DNA from: a virus
Direction: 5' to 3' (one strand)
Length of the DNA stretch: 64,000 nt
IMG/VR virus record: IMGVR_UViG_3300008113_000053
Location: 1 to 64,000 of that record
Shown here one piece after another: positions 1 to 9,765 of this stretch; the stretch's first letter is position 1; every line of letters begins with the position of its first letter. The position numbers were made by a program, and so were the translations under genes. The notes below the pieces were generated by a model. The model was not told the origin of the DNA and searched no databases. It was given only the letters and a program-made list of their open reading frames with translations.

Positions 1-10
1 GTCAACAGAT

Positions 11-754
11 ATGGACGCACCGGGAGATCCGGGTCGTGAAGGTAAGTTAGGGCCTATACCACCATTACCTCCTAAGCAGACTGTTGGTATTCCAGCTAAA
101 CCAGTTAGTAGAGTAGCTATGCGTACTTCTACTGCATTGGGTTGGATGCGCTCACAGCCAATGTATCAACAAGGAACACTGCAACAAAGAAGGATAATGG
201 ACGACGTTGCAAAGTCATTTACGTTTAAATTACCAACGAGTATTCTAGAAGGCGCTCGATCAAATATGACTGAGGCGCAGAAGCGTATGTACGCAGCAGA
301 AATGCAAGTAAAAACGTTACAGGATATGGAAGTTGCAAGACGTAAAAAATTGATAGGAAATCGCGAAATTAAACCTGACAGCATGATTCATAATGCTAGA
401 TATGTAGGCTTAAAGGTTGACGGGGAAAATTACTGGCTAGACACAGATAAGTATCTGGAGTTAGTTAAAAAAATCAGCACTAATAAGATTACTGACTTTT
501 CACAGATCTGGGAGCATGGTGGAGACAGTTTGATTGTCAAGCATGTTCCATCTCGTGGCACTACAAAGCAACCTACTGAATTAGTAAAAGCTGCAGATGT
601 GCCCGGTGCTACTGAAAACGTAAAACGTATTAGTAAGTCACGTGGTGTACCTCGCAACCTTATTATTACTGCTTTTACGCTTGGGCTTAATAACCTTTTA
701 GATACGTTCAGGGCTGGATTTAGCGAGACGCAGAAAAAACCGGAGAAGAAATAA
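11..754 (+). CDS. Hypothetical protein, possibly 5'-truncated by the window edge
   Basis: The protein is 247 aa if it starts at the ATG at 11. No ribosome binding site is visible and the frame is open to the left edge (codons from base 2), so the true start may lie outside the window. It opens with a Pro/Gly-rich stretch and continues with a charged helical segment around residues 60-120 (rich in Met, Arg, Lys, Glu). The end is basic (KKPEKK). I recognise no domain. It is the first gene of the rightward packaging and structural operon, and its stop overlaps the next start (TAATG), so it is translationally coupled to it. A virion or packaging accessory role is inference from position only. Confidence 0.7.
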   Translation: MDAPGDPGREGKLGPIPPLPPKQTVGIPAKPVSRVAMRTSTALGWMRSQPMYQQGTLQQRRIMDDVAKSFTFKLPTSILEGARSNMTEAQKRMYAAEMQVKTLQDMEVARRKKLIGNREIKPDSMIHNARYVGLKVDGENYWLDTDKYLELVKKISTNKITDFSQIWEHGGDSLIVKHVPSRGTTKQPTELVKAADVPGATENVKRISKSRGVPRNLIITAFTLGLNNLLDTFRAGFSETQKKPEKK

Positions 755-1500
755 TGCCACCAAAAAACAATCCGTTAGGTGACGTTGGACTTTTTAAGAT
801 GCTAAACGCATCAGCCGAAGCAATAAACAACAGGCCTTTAAATACATCTGTAAGGTTTAATGGCGCAGTACCACAGGTAAATAGTGTCTATGCAGATAAG
901 GCATCTGCTTTTAAAGGAGGGGCGGCTGGTTCAGCATTAGCATCTACACTGGGACCTGTAGCTCAAGAAGCTGCTAATGCGTACATGTTTCGTGTACCTA
1001 ATTATTTAAATGCACTACAACAACCCGGAATTAACAACAAAGTTAATGCATTGCAAGGTGCATTAATGGTAGAGGGCGCTGGATTAGTATCTGACATTGG
1101 TGTCAAAGGCTTACTCGCGCTTATTGCTGGCGTAGCACCACAAACGATTCCAGCTATGCCAGTTATAGCCCCAGCTGCTAACTTTGTAAAAGATTACACA
1201 TCCGGAATGACTATTGATCCAATGATAATGGATTATGCGTCTAAAAATGGTGTTGGTAATTTATTACCCAAAAGTTGGAATAATCCAAATAACCCAATTG
1301 ATAAACCAATTACTGATTGGGCAGCAAAACAATATTCTGGACATCCGTTTATTAAACATGTGGTGCCAGCAATGCAGCACGTTAATGCTAGAGGGGCTGG
1401 CATTGCCGTAGGTAATATGTATAATTCAATTAAAAGTGTTTTTCCAAATCAAAAAGCAAAAAAAGATAGGCCTTTTGTTCCGACCGATTTTACACCATGA
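754..1500 (+). CDS. Hypothetical protein upstream of terminase genes
   Basis: The protein has 248 aa. The start at 754 overlaps the upstream stop (TAATG) and has a GGAG ribosome binding site about 8 nt upstream. The sequence is rich in Ala, Gly, Asn and Pro, with an Ala/Gly-rich mildly hydrophobic middle (around residues 55-145) and a basic C-terminus. No catalytic motif is visible. The gene ends in an ATGA overlap with the TerS-like gene. Its place in the late operon suggests a structural or packaging accessory protein, but the family is not recognised. Confidence 0.75.
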   Translation: MPPKNNPLGDVGLFKMLNASAEAINNRPLNTSVRFNGAVPQVNSVYADKASAFKGGAAGSALASTLGPVAQEAANAYMFRVPNYLNALQQPGINNKVNALQGALMVEGAGLVSDIGVKGLLALIAGVAPQTIPAMPVIAPAANFVKDYTSGMTIDPMIMDYASKNGVGNLLPKSWNNPNNPIDKPITDWAAKQYSGHPFIKHVVPAMQHVNARGAGIAVGNMYNSIKSVFPNQKAKKDRPFVPTDFTP

Positions 1501-2228
1501 CAGAACAGCGTTATCGCAATTCACCAAACGGCAGCAAACAATTGCTTTGTTGCGCTTCATTACAAGAAGGAAAGCAATGTAACAATTTAGCAATTAAGGG
1601 GCGACAGTTTTGCAAATTCCATGGAGGAAAAGCAGCTGTTGGTATTGAGTCAGCAACTTTCAAAACAGGATTGTGGTCTGCTCAAAGGCGTAGATTTGCT
1701 TCTGTTGCACCTAAGTTACTTTCTAGAATAGATGAATTAAGAGAAGATCCAGAATTATTTAGCCTGAAAGATGATGCAGCATATTTGACTGCATTAATGG
1801 ACGTAAGGGCAGAAGCTGCGTCTGAAGGCATTAGCCTTGACCACTACAATAACATTAAGAGTCAATATGTCATTTGTAGTCGAATGTTGTCAGATCCCGG
1901 ATTTACTGAAGAATTTTCCGCATTAGGGAAAATGATAAGCGATGGTATTGATACATATGCAGCATCACAAGACGTTATTGAATTAATCGAAAAGAGAACT
2001 AAGGTAATTGAAATAGAACAACGCATGATGCATACAAAAGCATATACGTTAGAAGTAGATCAAGCGTACAGTTTAATCATGCAAGTTTTAGGTGTTATTA
2101 AAGCTTCTGTCAAAGATCCAGATGAGATGACGTTAATCAGAACTGGTGTGAGTAAATTATTAAAAACATACCAAGACGAAAACATAATTGACGCTGAGAT
2201 TGTAGAAGAAAATGAAACCATTAGTTAA
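1497..2228 (+). CDS. Zinc-knuckle HGGX-type protein, candidate small terminase subunit
   Basis: The protein has 243 aa. Near the N-terminus (about residues 17-45) is a Cys/His cluster: two Cys, a further C-N-N segment, then F-C-K-F-H-G-G. This resembles the C...H-G-G segment of phage HGGX proteins encoded beside terminases, which are often annotated as small terminase subunits. The remainder is helical and charged, with an acidic C-terminus. It starts in an ATGA overlap with the gene before and overlaps the large terminase gene by 17 nt. TerS would recognise phage DNA and regulate the packaging motor. The role is inferred from the motif plus position; the HGGX motif alone does not prove TerS. 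Confidence 0.6.
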   Translation: MTEQRYRNSPNGSKQLLCCASLQEGKQCNNLAIKGRQFCKFHGGKAAVGIESATFKTGLWSAQRRRFASVAPKLLSRIDELREDPELFSLKDDAAYLTALMDVRAEAASEGISLDHYNNIKSQYVICSRMLSDPGFTEEFSALGKMISDGIDTYAASQDVIELIEKRTKVIEIEQRMMHTKAYTLEVDQAYSLIMQVLGVIKASVKDPDEMTLIRTGVSKLLKTYQDENIIDAEIVEENETIS

Positions 2229-3957
2229 TACTCGTGTCACTCCGAAGAATTTTAAAAAACACGTACGGCCAGACAAGCCGTTGTCATTGTCTTTGTTAGA
2301 AGCAATTGAATCTGAGCTTACAAATATAATTGAGACTGGCGATTACGATAGCGGTAAAGCTGTGGCATTGCCGGGTGCAGAACTTGATTATGCGCAGTGG
2401 TTAAAGCACAATGCCCCTCACGCTGCCAATTCACCACTTGGAGATCACCATAAACGCGCTTGGGATTGGGCTTCTAAATTAGAGCAAGGAGTTGCGCCTC
2501 CAGCATTGATTGAGTGCTGGTTTCGTGGTGGTGGTAAATCTACAACCGTTGAGCTTATATCTAGCTGGACAGCGGTAAGAGCCACACGGCGTTTTCTGCT
2601 ATACGTTTGTGCAACGCAAGATGCTGCTAATAGGCACGTAAGTGACATTGCTGGAGTAATGGAGCGATGTGGAATTGAACGCGCAGTCAATCAATATGGT
2701 TTTTCAAAAGGTTGGAATGCTAGTAAATTACGCACTGCTAATGGGTTTAATGTACTTGCTTTTGGTCTTGATACTGGTGCTCGTGGCGTTAAGCTTGACC
2801 ATCTTAGACCTGACATGATTATCCTTGACGATATTGATGAATTGGGAGACAGCGTCAATAGAGTAGAAAAGAAAATTGAAACTATTACAGCGACAATCCT
2901 TCCTGCTAAGAGTAGAGATTGCGCTATTGTGTTTGTGCAAAACAGAATCCACAGCAACAGCGTGATGTCGCGTGTGTTGTCTGGTGAGTTAGATATGTTG
3001 CAAAACAGAATACAGTCTCCTATTGTGCCAGCTATTGAGGGCTTAGAATACATGCCCGTTGAAAAAGAAGATGGTCGCACTAGTTGGAAAATCACAGCTG
3101 GTAAAGCAACATGGGAACATAAGAATATAGATGTATGCCAACGTGAAATTGAAGACTTTGGATTAATTTCATTTTTGCGAGAATGCCAACACGATGTTGG
3201 TGTAGGCGGACGCTTTTTCCCAGACTTCCGTGAATACTCACAAGACGGAACGCCTTGGCATGTTGTTGATTATGTTGAGGCACAACCGTGGTGGAGATAT
3301 TGGGCAAGCCATGACTACGGTACTGGTGCACCAGCTTGTTTCTTGTTGTATGCAAGTGACGAGCGAGAAAATGTTTACGTTCTAGGTGAATGGTATGAAG
3401 CTGGAAAAGTGTCTTCAGATCAGGCACAACTAGTTTGCGAGTTTTTGGAAAAACATAAAGTAGCTACTCCGGCAGATAAGAACAAGCGTTCAGGTGCATG
3501 GAATACTAAATTAGAGGCTATTGCTTACGACTGGGCAAATACATTCCCACCTAAAAATGTTGAAGAACGAATTGGTGAATATCCGGTTGAATGTTGGTGG
3601 GATAAAAATTTACCCGCAGTACGTGCTGTTAAAGACCGCAAGGCTGGATGGGCAAGAACAAAAGAATGGTTGGCTGCATCTGAATTTGTAAACGGCGTAC
3701 TAAGACCAAAATTGCAAATTGTTCGTGGGTCTTGCCCTAATTTAATTAAACAGTTGTCTGAAACAATGACGCATACAAAAGATGCGGATGAGATTGACAA
3801 CGGAACACGTAACGATCACGCCATTGATAGTTTCCGCTATGGAGTAATGTGGCGAGAATACCCAGTAAAATGTCCTGAGACTGGAGAAGGTAAATCAGGT
3901 AAAGAGTTTGGTTTACCTAGTTGGTATAAAAAATCTAAGGAAGATAACTGGATTTGA
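2212..3957 (+). CDS. terL: Terminase large subunit (packaging ATPase/nuclease)
   Basis: The protein has 581 aa, a normal TerL length. The ATPase domain has a Walker A-like F-R-G-G-G-K-S-T at residues 104-111 and a Walker B-like segment ending I-I-L-D-D at about 203-207. The C-terminal nuclease domain offers acidic positions in S-H-D-Y-G-T-G, in A-Y-D-W-A and in N-D-H-A-I-D-S, matching the usual three-acid RNase H-like site. TerL docks on the portal, hydrolyses ATP to push DNA into the procapsid, and cuts the concatemer. It follows the TerS candidate and precedes the portal. Confidence 0.95.
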   Translation: MKPLVNTRVTPKNFKKHVRPDKPLSLSLLEAIESELTNIIETGDYDSGKAVALPGAELDYAQWLKHNAPHAANSPLGDHHKRAWDWASKLEQGVAPPALIECWFRGGGKSTTVELISSWTAVRATRRFLLYVCATQDAANRHVSDIAGVMERCGIERAVNQYGFSKGWNASKLRTANGFNVLAFGLDTGARGVKLDHLRPDMIILDDIDELGDSVNRVEKKIETITATILPAKSRDCAIVFVQNRIHSNSVMSRVLSGELDMLQNRIQSPIVPAIEGLEYMPVEKEDGRTSWKITAGKATWEHKNIDVCQREIEDFGLISFLRECQHDVGVGGRFFPDFREYSQDGTPWHVVDYVEAQPWWRYWASHDYGTGAPACFLLYASDERENVYVLGEWYEAGKVSSDQAQLVCEFLEKHKVATPADKNKRSGAWNTKLEAIAYDWANTFPPKNVEERIGEYPVECWWDKNLPAVRAVKDRKAGWARTKEWLAASEFVNGVLRPKLQIVRGSCPNLIKQLSETMTHTKDADEIDNGTRNDHAIDSFRYGVMWREYPVKCPETGEGKSGKEFGLPSWYKKSKEDNWI

Positions 3958-4100
3958 TGTTAATTGCGATATTGGCAGTGCTCGTTGTATTTAGTATTAC
4001 TACTACGTTAATACTATTTAGAGTCATTACATTATTGTCCGACATCAAAGACACCAAGTTATATTACGAGCGGATTATCAATGACGAGAAGTGGGTGTAA
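3957..4100 (+). CDS. Small single-pass membrane protein between terL and portal
   Basis: This 47-aa reading frame starts inside the terL stop (TGATG overlap) and ends 2 nt before the portal ATG. Residues 2-24 form one strongly hydrophobic segment (Leu, Ile, Val, Ala, Phe), followed by a charged cytoplasmic-looking tail ending E-K-W-V. The tight fit between two essential genes and the clear membrane segment support a real gene. Function is unknown. Confidence 0.6.
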   Translation: MLIAILAVLVVFSITTTLILFRVITLLSDIKDTKLYYERIINDEKWV

Positions 4101-4102
4101 GC

Positions 4103-6295
4103 ATGGATATACAACAATTGTTAAACGGCGGCGCTACGCAAGACGTACGCTTATCTGCATTTAAAAAGCCATCTGCACCCGGCACAATTGGGTCTTTTCC
4201 TGTCAAAAGTTTGCAACTAGCAGACAAAGACAATTTAAAACTTGACCATCTACCATCAGACTGGAAAGTAGATCCGCGTGAACAACCTGAAGAAGGAATG
4301 CGCGTAGCAAAATTTGTTTCTGATCAATTTCAATCAGCACAGCGATCAAGGCAAGAGCAAGAATTAGAGTGGGCTTTAGCTGTAGCGTTTTTTGAAGGTA
4401 GACAATGGTTACGCATTGCGAGTCAGACAAGAAACCTAGTTCAACTACAAAGTCCGCATGAGCCAAATCGGTATATGACCGTAAATAAAATTAGGCCATT
4501 GATTGACGGTGTTATTGGTAAGTTGACGCAATGTGCTCCAGATGCAACAGCGGTTGCATTATCAGATAGTGAGCAAGATAGAGCAGCTGCTGATGAAGCA
4601 AACTTTATAGTCAAACATTACAATCGAAAGTTTGACAGAGAAACACAAACAAAAGAACGTGTTCGATGGGCATGTGTTTGCGGTACATCATTTCTTAAAG
4701 TTTTTTGGAATTCATCAAAAACGCAAATTGTGCCACAGATGGATGTAGACGCACATACTGTGGTTGGTCACGTCGAAATGAAAGTTGGAGATATTGTTGA
4801 GCAAATTCTTCCAGCGTTTGATGTGTATGTTGACCCAAGCGCAAAACGCGATGAAGATGTTAGATGGATGATTCATGCATCAATTAAGCCATTGTCATGG
4901 TTTGTTGATTCATACGGTGAAATAGGTAAAAGTGTTAGGCCTGATGCAATGGTTGGCCATAATGCTGGTTATGTTGACAACTATTTAGACAACTCAAATG
5001 GTGGTGGACGTGGATGGATTCCACCATCCGTTACACACTTAAATAATCACGACCGACGCAAAAACGCTGCTGTAGTGTATGAGTATTGGGAGAAGCCAAG
5101 CAAGCAGTATGAAAAGGGTAGATACATTGTTGCTACTGAATCCACGCTTTTATACGCTGGTATTTGGCCTTATAAGAAACGTGATTCGTTTCCATTTATT
5201 CCATTGCGATGGCAACCAAGAGCTGGCACTCCGTATGGTTACAGCCTTGGGTTCGATTTAGTTTCTCTGCAGCAAACATACAATCGTATCTATTCTCGTT
5301 TACTAGAACAGTTTGAAGGTCAAAAGGATTACCTGATGATCGAAAGACTATCTAATGTCGGAGCTGACGCATACGACAAAGAAAGTGACACGATTGAAGA
5401 TAAGAATAGGATTTACCGAAAAGTTTATTACGACAGGGGTGCGCATCCTCCAGTAATTCAAAGAGCGCCGGGAATTGGAAGTGACCTATTCCCATTACTG
5501 CAATTCATTGAAAAAGACATGATGGATATTGCTGGATTACATGATGTGTCTCAAGGTATGGCACAAGCAGGTACTCCCGCAGAATCTGTTCGATTACTGC
5601 AAAAAGCTGACAACACGCAACATAGTTATGTCCGAGCTGACATTGAAATAAGTAACGCAAAGATTAAAGAATGGGAAGTTGCGTTAATTGAGCAGTTTGC
5701 AATTGTTCCCTTTGTTGGAAACATGCAAGGCGGAATGCTTCCAAAAGACCAAATCCAACAGGGGATTATGCGATTTGACGCATTGCGAAATGGCGGAATG
5801 TATCGCATTGTGTATCTTCCCGGATCATCAATGGATGATGGGCCAGATGCAAGATTGCAGAAATATGCTGCATTGCGACAGATGGGTGTGTTTGGCGACC
5901 CAATGGACCCAGCAACGAATAAGTTGTTTATTGAATTAGTTGGCATGCCAGAAACCACAAAAATCCTTGATCACCTAACCGAACAAGACAAAAAGATGGC
6001 AGCAGCGCAGCAACAACAAATGGAAATGCAACAACAGCAGATGGCTCAGCAGAACGCTCCTAAACAACAATATGACCCTCAAGCTGAGGAGCATAAAGCA
6101 ATGCTTGACATGAAGAAAATGCAAGCTCAAATATCAAGTAAGCTTCAGGCAGATATTGCACTTGAAACGGCTAAGGCCGGACTTGAAGCACAGCAGAATG
6201 AAGATTTTGCAATGGTCGATGTTGGTAAACAACATGTTATGAATAGATTGCAGCCAGAAACTGGCATGGCAGTTAAAAAGGAAGGTAATATTTAA
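4103..6295 (+). CDS. Portal protein (P22-sized)
   Basis: The protein has 730 aa from the ATG at 4103. A GTG at 4091 in the same frame would add four residues but lies inside the previous gene. The length matches P22-type portals (about 725 aa). The sequence has the alternating hydrophobic/charged pattern of the wing and stem with conserved-looking Trp/Tyr-rich segments. The C-terminus is a long Gln/Met/Lys-rich helix (about residues 620-710) that could form a barrel-like extension. Twelve copies would form the DNA channel at one capsid vertex, binding TerL during packaging and adaptors afterwards. Identification rests on length, composition and the position between TerL and scaffold/capsid. 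Confidence 0.9.
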   Translation: MDIQQLLNGGATQDVRLSAFKKPSAPGTIGSFPVKSLQLADKDNLKLDHLPSDWKVDPREQPEEGMRVAKFVSDQFQSAQRSRQEQELEWALAVAFFEGRQWLRIASQTRNLVQLQSPHEPNRYMTVNKIRPLIDGVIGKLTQCAPDATAVALSDSEQDRAAADEANFIVKHYNRKFDRETQTKERVRWACVCGTSFLKVFWNSSKTQIVPQMDVDAHTVVGHVEMKVGDIVEQILPAFDVYVDPSAKRDEDVRWMIHASIKPLSWFVDSYGEIGKSVRPDAMVGHNAGYVDNYLDNSNGGGRGWIPPSVTHLNNHDRRKNAAVVYEYWEKPSKQYEKGRYIVATESTLLYAGIWPYKKRDSFPFIPLRWQPRAGTPYGYSLGFDLVSLQQTYNRIYSRLLEQFEGQKDYLMIERLSNVGADAYDKESDTIEDKNRIYRKVYYDRGAHPPVIQRAPGIGSDLFPLLQFIEKDMMDIAGLHDVSQGMAQAGTPAESVRLLQKADNTQHSYVRADIEISNAKIKEWEVALIEQFAIVPFVGNMQGGMLPKDQIQQGIMRFDALRNGGMYRIVYLPGSSMDDGPDARLQKYAALRQMGVFGDPMDPATNKLFIELVGMPETTKILDHLTEQDKKMAAAQQQQMEMQQQQMAQQNAPKQQYDPQAEEHKAMLDMKKMQAQISSKLQADIALETAKAGLEAQQNEDFAMVDVGKQHVMNRLQPETGMAVKKEGNI

Positions 6296-7176
6296 TGTCC
6301 GAAGAGATGGTGATGCGTACCACTGATTCACCAGCAGTGGCAATGGACAATGGGTTTAATTCTGATAGTGGTTTCTCCGCCGGAGACCTTACGAGCGCAA
6401 TGGCGTTAAATAGCTCGAATAGTGATGGACAATCCGAAACAGATTTAGGTTGGTTGGACGAATTTGTAGAACCAGATATCGATCCTGAAACCATGGTCCG
6501 ACAAAGGATTATGGATAGCCTTGCAGCTAATCAGAACACTCCACAAGATGTTCCGTATGAACGGTTCAGGGAAGTAAATGAAGCAGCTAAGGCGAACAGA
6601 GAGCAAGCATCGGCTTATGATAAATGGGCAGATGTAATCAAACAGTTTGAAAGCCAAGGCTATCAATCTGCTGCTGATGTTCAACGCGCACTTCAAGAAC
6701 AACAGGCTCAACAACGTGAAGCTGACATTAGGCAACGGTATGAGGAAATGGCTCAGACCAGCTTTATGGATCCGGAAGTTGCTAGAGCACAAGCTGAAGT
6801 AGAAATTCAAAAGGGTAAGTACGATTCACTTGTTAATCAAATGAATTCGTACATGACTGCACAGCAAAGGAGCGTTGCTTTCGAGCAATATCCATATGCT
6901 AATCGGGCACCGGGCATTGTTGATAACTTAATTAATGCTGGACTGCCTCCTACTCAAGCTGCGCAAATTGTTCATAATGAAATTGCTAATCTGGCTGAAT
7001 CGCTAGTGCCAGAGTTGACTGGATTAATTGCGCAACAGCGTAGTATCCCAACTCCAATTGACACTTCTTACTCAGCACAACCCGTAGTTACACCTCCGCC
7101 ACCAAAGCAGTTAGGATCTCCAATGGGAGCTATTTCTCGCATGCTAGGTATCGGCAGGAACGTTAATAACATCTAA
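6295..7176 (+). CDS. Probable scaffolding protein
   Basis: The protein has 293 aa, with the start overlapping the portal stop (TAATG). It is acidic, very rich in Gln, Glu and Ala, and predicted to be mainly helical and coiled-coil (about residues 85-190), with a Pro-rich linker and a short basic C-terminal segment (S-R-M-L-G-I-G-R). An acidic helical protein with a basic tail, encoded between portal and major capsid genes, is the usual profile of a phage scaffold that directs procapsid assembly. No sequence motif proves it. Confidence 0.8.
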   Translation: MSEEMVMRTTDSPAVAMDNGFNSDSGFSAGDLTSAMALNSSNSDGQSETDLGWLDEFVEPDIDPETMVRQRIMDSLAANQNTPQDVPYERFREVNEAAKANREQASAYDKWADVIKQFESQGYQSAADVQRALQEQQAQQREADIRQRYEEMAQTSFMDPEVARAQAEVEIQKGKYDSLVNQMNSYMTAQQRSVAFEQYPYANRAPGIVDNLINAGLPPTQAAQIVHNEIANLAESLVPELTGLIAQQRSIPTPIDTSYSAQPVVTPPPPKQLGSPMGAISRMLGIGRNVNNI

Positions 7177-7187
7177 GGAATAAACCA

Positions 7188-8246
7188 ATGGCTATTGATT
7201 TTAATGGTGCATTGACTCTTGCGGATCAGGCAATCCTTTCCAATGATCCACTCGTAAAAGAGATTACTAAGAGTCTTCACAAGACATGGAATGCAATCAA
7301 GGACATTCCATTCACAACATCCCCATCGCTACGTCAAGTTGGACAGCGTTACGTTAACAGTGGTATCCCAACGCCTAACTGGACGGGTATTAACTCCGAA
7401 CCAGTCGCAGTCAAGGGTAAGCCAAAGTCGTATGAAGAGCAGATGTACTTACTCCGTAATAAAATTACGGTGGACCACGTTCTTCTTGATCAGCCAAATA
7501 ACATTATTGATCCTGTTGAAGCACAGGTTCAGATGTATTTGGAAGGTTTTGCGTATGACTTTAACGATAAATTTATCAACAACGACCCAACGTCTAACGT
7601 TGCTGGTAATAGCGTTGACGCATTCCCCGGTCTTGCGTATCGTTTAAATAACCCAAACCAGTATGACATTCCAACTGAAATGGTTATTGATACAACAGCT
7701 GACATCTCGCTTGGTAACCTTCTCGTCAATAGCGGGACAGCAACATCTACGCAGGGCATTGGCGCTGCAAACCGAATGATCGCTGATATTCAGCGTTTAT
7801 TAGACAACATGAATACGCCAGACGGTGATGGTGTTGTCTTCTATATGTCTGAGCTTACTAAGCGTCAGGTTGAAATGGCCATTCGTGTAATGGGTATTGG
7901 AGCAGGTTTTGATATTACTCAAGACAGCTTTGATCGACCTGTTGAGAAGTATAAGAATGCAACCATTCGTGTTGTTGGTCGTAAGGCTGACGGTTCCACG
8001 CCAGTCATTTCCAACTCGCTTACAATTTCCACTGTCTCCGGTTCTAACGCTAATACTTCACAGATTTATGCTGTTCGTTATGGATCCGGTTACGTGACTG
8101 GTTGGCAGTCTGGACCATTTAAGCCACAGTACTTAGGTTTATCTAAGGAAAACGGAATCATGCACAACATCCTCTTTGATTGGGGCTGTGGTCTGTGGAT
8201 TCCTCACGTTCGTGCTATTGGCCGTATCAACGTTAAGGTTCAGTAA
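7188..8246 (+). CDS. Major capsid protein
   Basis: The protein has 352 aa with a good AGGA ribosome binding site. Its length fits HK97-fold coat proteins. A helical N-terminus is followed by alternating strand-rich segments, and the C-terminal third contains a strand-rich G-S-G-Y-V-T-G-W region. It directly follows the scaffold and precedes a decoration-like protein. Codons in this gene are noticeably more C-ending than in its neighbours (for example AAC, TTC, ATC), which fits very high expression. The capsid assignment rests on order, size and composition. Confidence 0.9.
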   Translation: MAIDFNGALTLADQAILSNDPLVKEITKSLHKTWNAIKDIPFTTSPSLRQVGQRYVNSGIPTPNWTGINSEPVAVKGKPKSYEEQMYLLRNKITVDHVLLDQPNNIIDPVEAQVQMYLEGFAYDFNDKFINNDPTSNVAGNSVDAFPGLAYRLNNPNQYDIPTEMVIDTTADISLGNLLVNSGTATSTQGIGAANRMIADIQRLLDNMNTPDGDGVVFYMSELTKRQVEMAIRVMGIGAGFDITQDSFDRPVEKYKNATIRVVGRKADGSTPVISNSLTISTVSGSNANTSQIYAVRYGSGYVTGWQSGPFKPQYLGLSKENGIMHNILFDWGCGLWIPHVRAIGRINVKVQ

Positions 8247-8257
8247 GGAGAAAAACA

Positions 8258-9109
8258 ATGCGTGACGCAAAACTTCAATTTAGGTTTGGCGGAGGATCTG
8301 GATCGAGCCTTAAGGTTGGATTTAACGACACCTCTGTATCATCGACTGTTGCTGGTATTCAGGGTGCAACATCTACTAATGGATGGTCGCAACCGTTACT
8401 GCTTGGTGGTTACACCAATACAGTAGCAGACGCAACTGTATTTATTGGTAATGCTGTAGCTGATCAACCAGCTGCTAATGCTTTTACACTGTGGGGCCAT
8501 AATAACCGCAACCAGATGTATGTGCATTCGGCTGTACAAGTCCGACAGGCTACTACAGCTACAACAGTAAACATGGTTGTTGAAGCATCTAGTGACAACA
8601 GTACGTGGTTCCAAGTAGGTGCTAGTGAGTCTACACTGACCGCAACTACGGGCACTGCATCTACGATTACGTTAACTACTGCTGCTGCTACAGGCTTATT
8701 AACTGCTGGTGCAAACCACAACTTGTCAGTTGGTGACGTGTTAATTGTTGACGCAGTTGGAACAGCATTAGCAGTTGGACCACCTAACGTTACTGCAGCA
8801 GCAGTTACTCTTGGTCAGGTTTATGTTGTTACATCTGTGCCTTCTGCAACTACATTTACAATCGGACTTGGTCCAGCTGCAGCTTATAATGGCGTTTACA
8901 TCGCTGCCTCATTACTAGCTACTGCTGGCGCTGCAACTACGTCTTTTGTCAAGTGTAGTTCCGGTGCGATGTTACAAGCTTCAATTGCCCCAAGTAATAG
9001 GACGTATTACCGTGTGCGATACGTTACTACTTCAACTGGTGCAACAGCAGCTGACCTCCTTGTTCTTAACGCCTACGTTAAGAATGGACGTGACGGAGCA
9101 TCCTTCTAG
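8258..9109 (+). CDS. Capsid-associated (decoration or head fibre) protein with inserted beta-module
   Basis: The protein has 283 aa and a GGAG ribosome binding site. It is dominated by Thr, Ser, Ala, Val and Gly and predicted to be almost all beta. About residues 150-213 contain a module beginning N-H-N-L-S-V-G-D and ending around Y-V-V-T-S-V-x-S-A-T-T-F-T. The same module occurs in at least three other structural proteins of this operon (see findings). Its place right after the major capsid gene suggests a capsid decoration protein. A tail-associated role is the alternative. Confidence 0.65.
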   Translation: MRDAKLQFRFGGGSGSSLKVGFNDTSVSSTVAGIQGATSTNGWSQPLLLGGYTNTVADATVFIGNAVADQPAANAFTLWGHNNRNQMYVHSAVQVRQATTATTVNMVVEASSDNSTWFQVGASESTLTATTGTASTITLTTAAATGLLTAGANHNLSVGDVLIVDAVGTALAVGPPNVTAAAVTLGQVYVVTSVPSATTFTIGLGPAAAYNGVYIAASLLATAGAATTSFVKCSSGAMLQASIAPSNRTYYRVRYVTTSTGATAADLLVLNAYVKNGRDGASF

Positions 9110-9117
9110 GAGTTGAT

Positions 9118-9765
9118 ATGAATCTAGGTCAAATTAAACAAAAAGTACGCATGCTGGGTCGGAACTATTTTGGCACCGATGCGGACCTTGATCCATTTGG
9201 CCTAGATTACATCATTTTAGAATCGGCCAATGAGATAGCCAGACGTACTGACTGTCTTGTTGGCCGTCGGTATTTATCTCTGATTGCAGGAGAATCTGAT
9301 TACTGCGCACCAGATATTTACAAAATCAGAGTTTTAAAAGTATTGAATATGTCAGGTGAATACTGGCAACCAAAACTGTTTAATTTTAGCAATCAAATGG
9401 TTGATCGATATAGAACGCAACCAGAACAACAGGTTCCAGATGCAGCAGTTATATCTGGCATGAACCGCATTACATTTTTTCCGATACCTTCTATTAGTGT
9501 AACTAACGGAGTCCTAGTAGAAGGTTTCGCGCAACCCGGCGACAACTGGGCTTATGACACTACTGGTACAGCTTTAGTCAACACTGACACAACAGAGTGT
9601 CCACTTCCAGATGTAGCTCATGACTGCTTAGTTTATTTAGTACTATCTACACGTGCATTACAAATGCGTGATAAAGACGGGATAGTATTGTTCAAGCAAG
9701 AATACTTAGACCGACTAGGTCAGGTTGAATCTTATGCTGCAACATATGCACGGAGAGCAGTCTAA
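9118..9765 (+). CDS. Head-tail adaptor-like protein
   Basis: The protein has 215 aa with a GGAG ribosome binding site. An N-terminal helical part (about 1-60, with an A-R-R-T segment) is followed by strands, then a C-terminal helical part with D-C-L-V-Y-L-V-L-S. This layout is typical of portal-proximal adaptor proteins of podoviruses (P22 gp4 or T7 gp11 type), which form a ring under the portal. It overlaps the next gene by the TAATG type. Assignment rests on predicted fold pattern, size and position. Confidence 0.65.
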   Translation: MNLGQIKQKVRMLGRNYFGTDADLDPFGLDYIILESANEIARRTDCLVGRRYLSLIAGESDYCAPDIYKIRVLKVLNMSGEYWQPKLFNFSNQMVDRYRTQPEQQVPDAAVISGMNRITFFPIPSISVTNGVLVEGFAQPGDNWAYDTTGTALVNTDTTECPLPDVAHDCLVYLVLSTRALQMRDKDGIVLFKQEYLDRLGQVESYAATYARRAV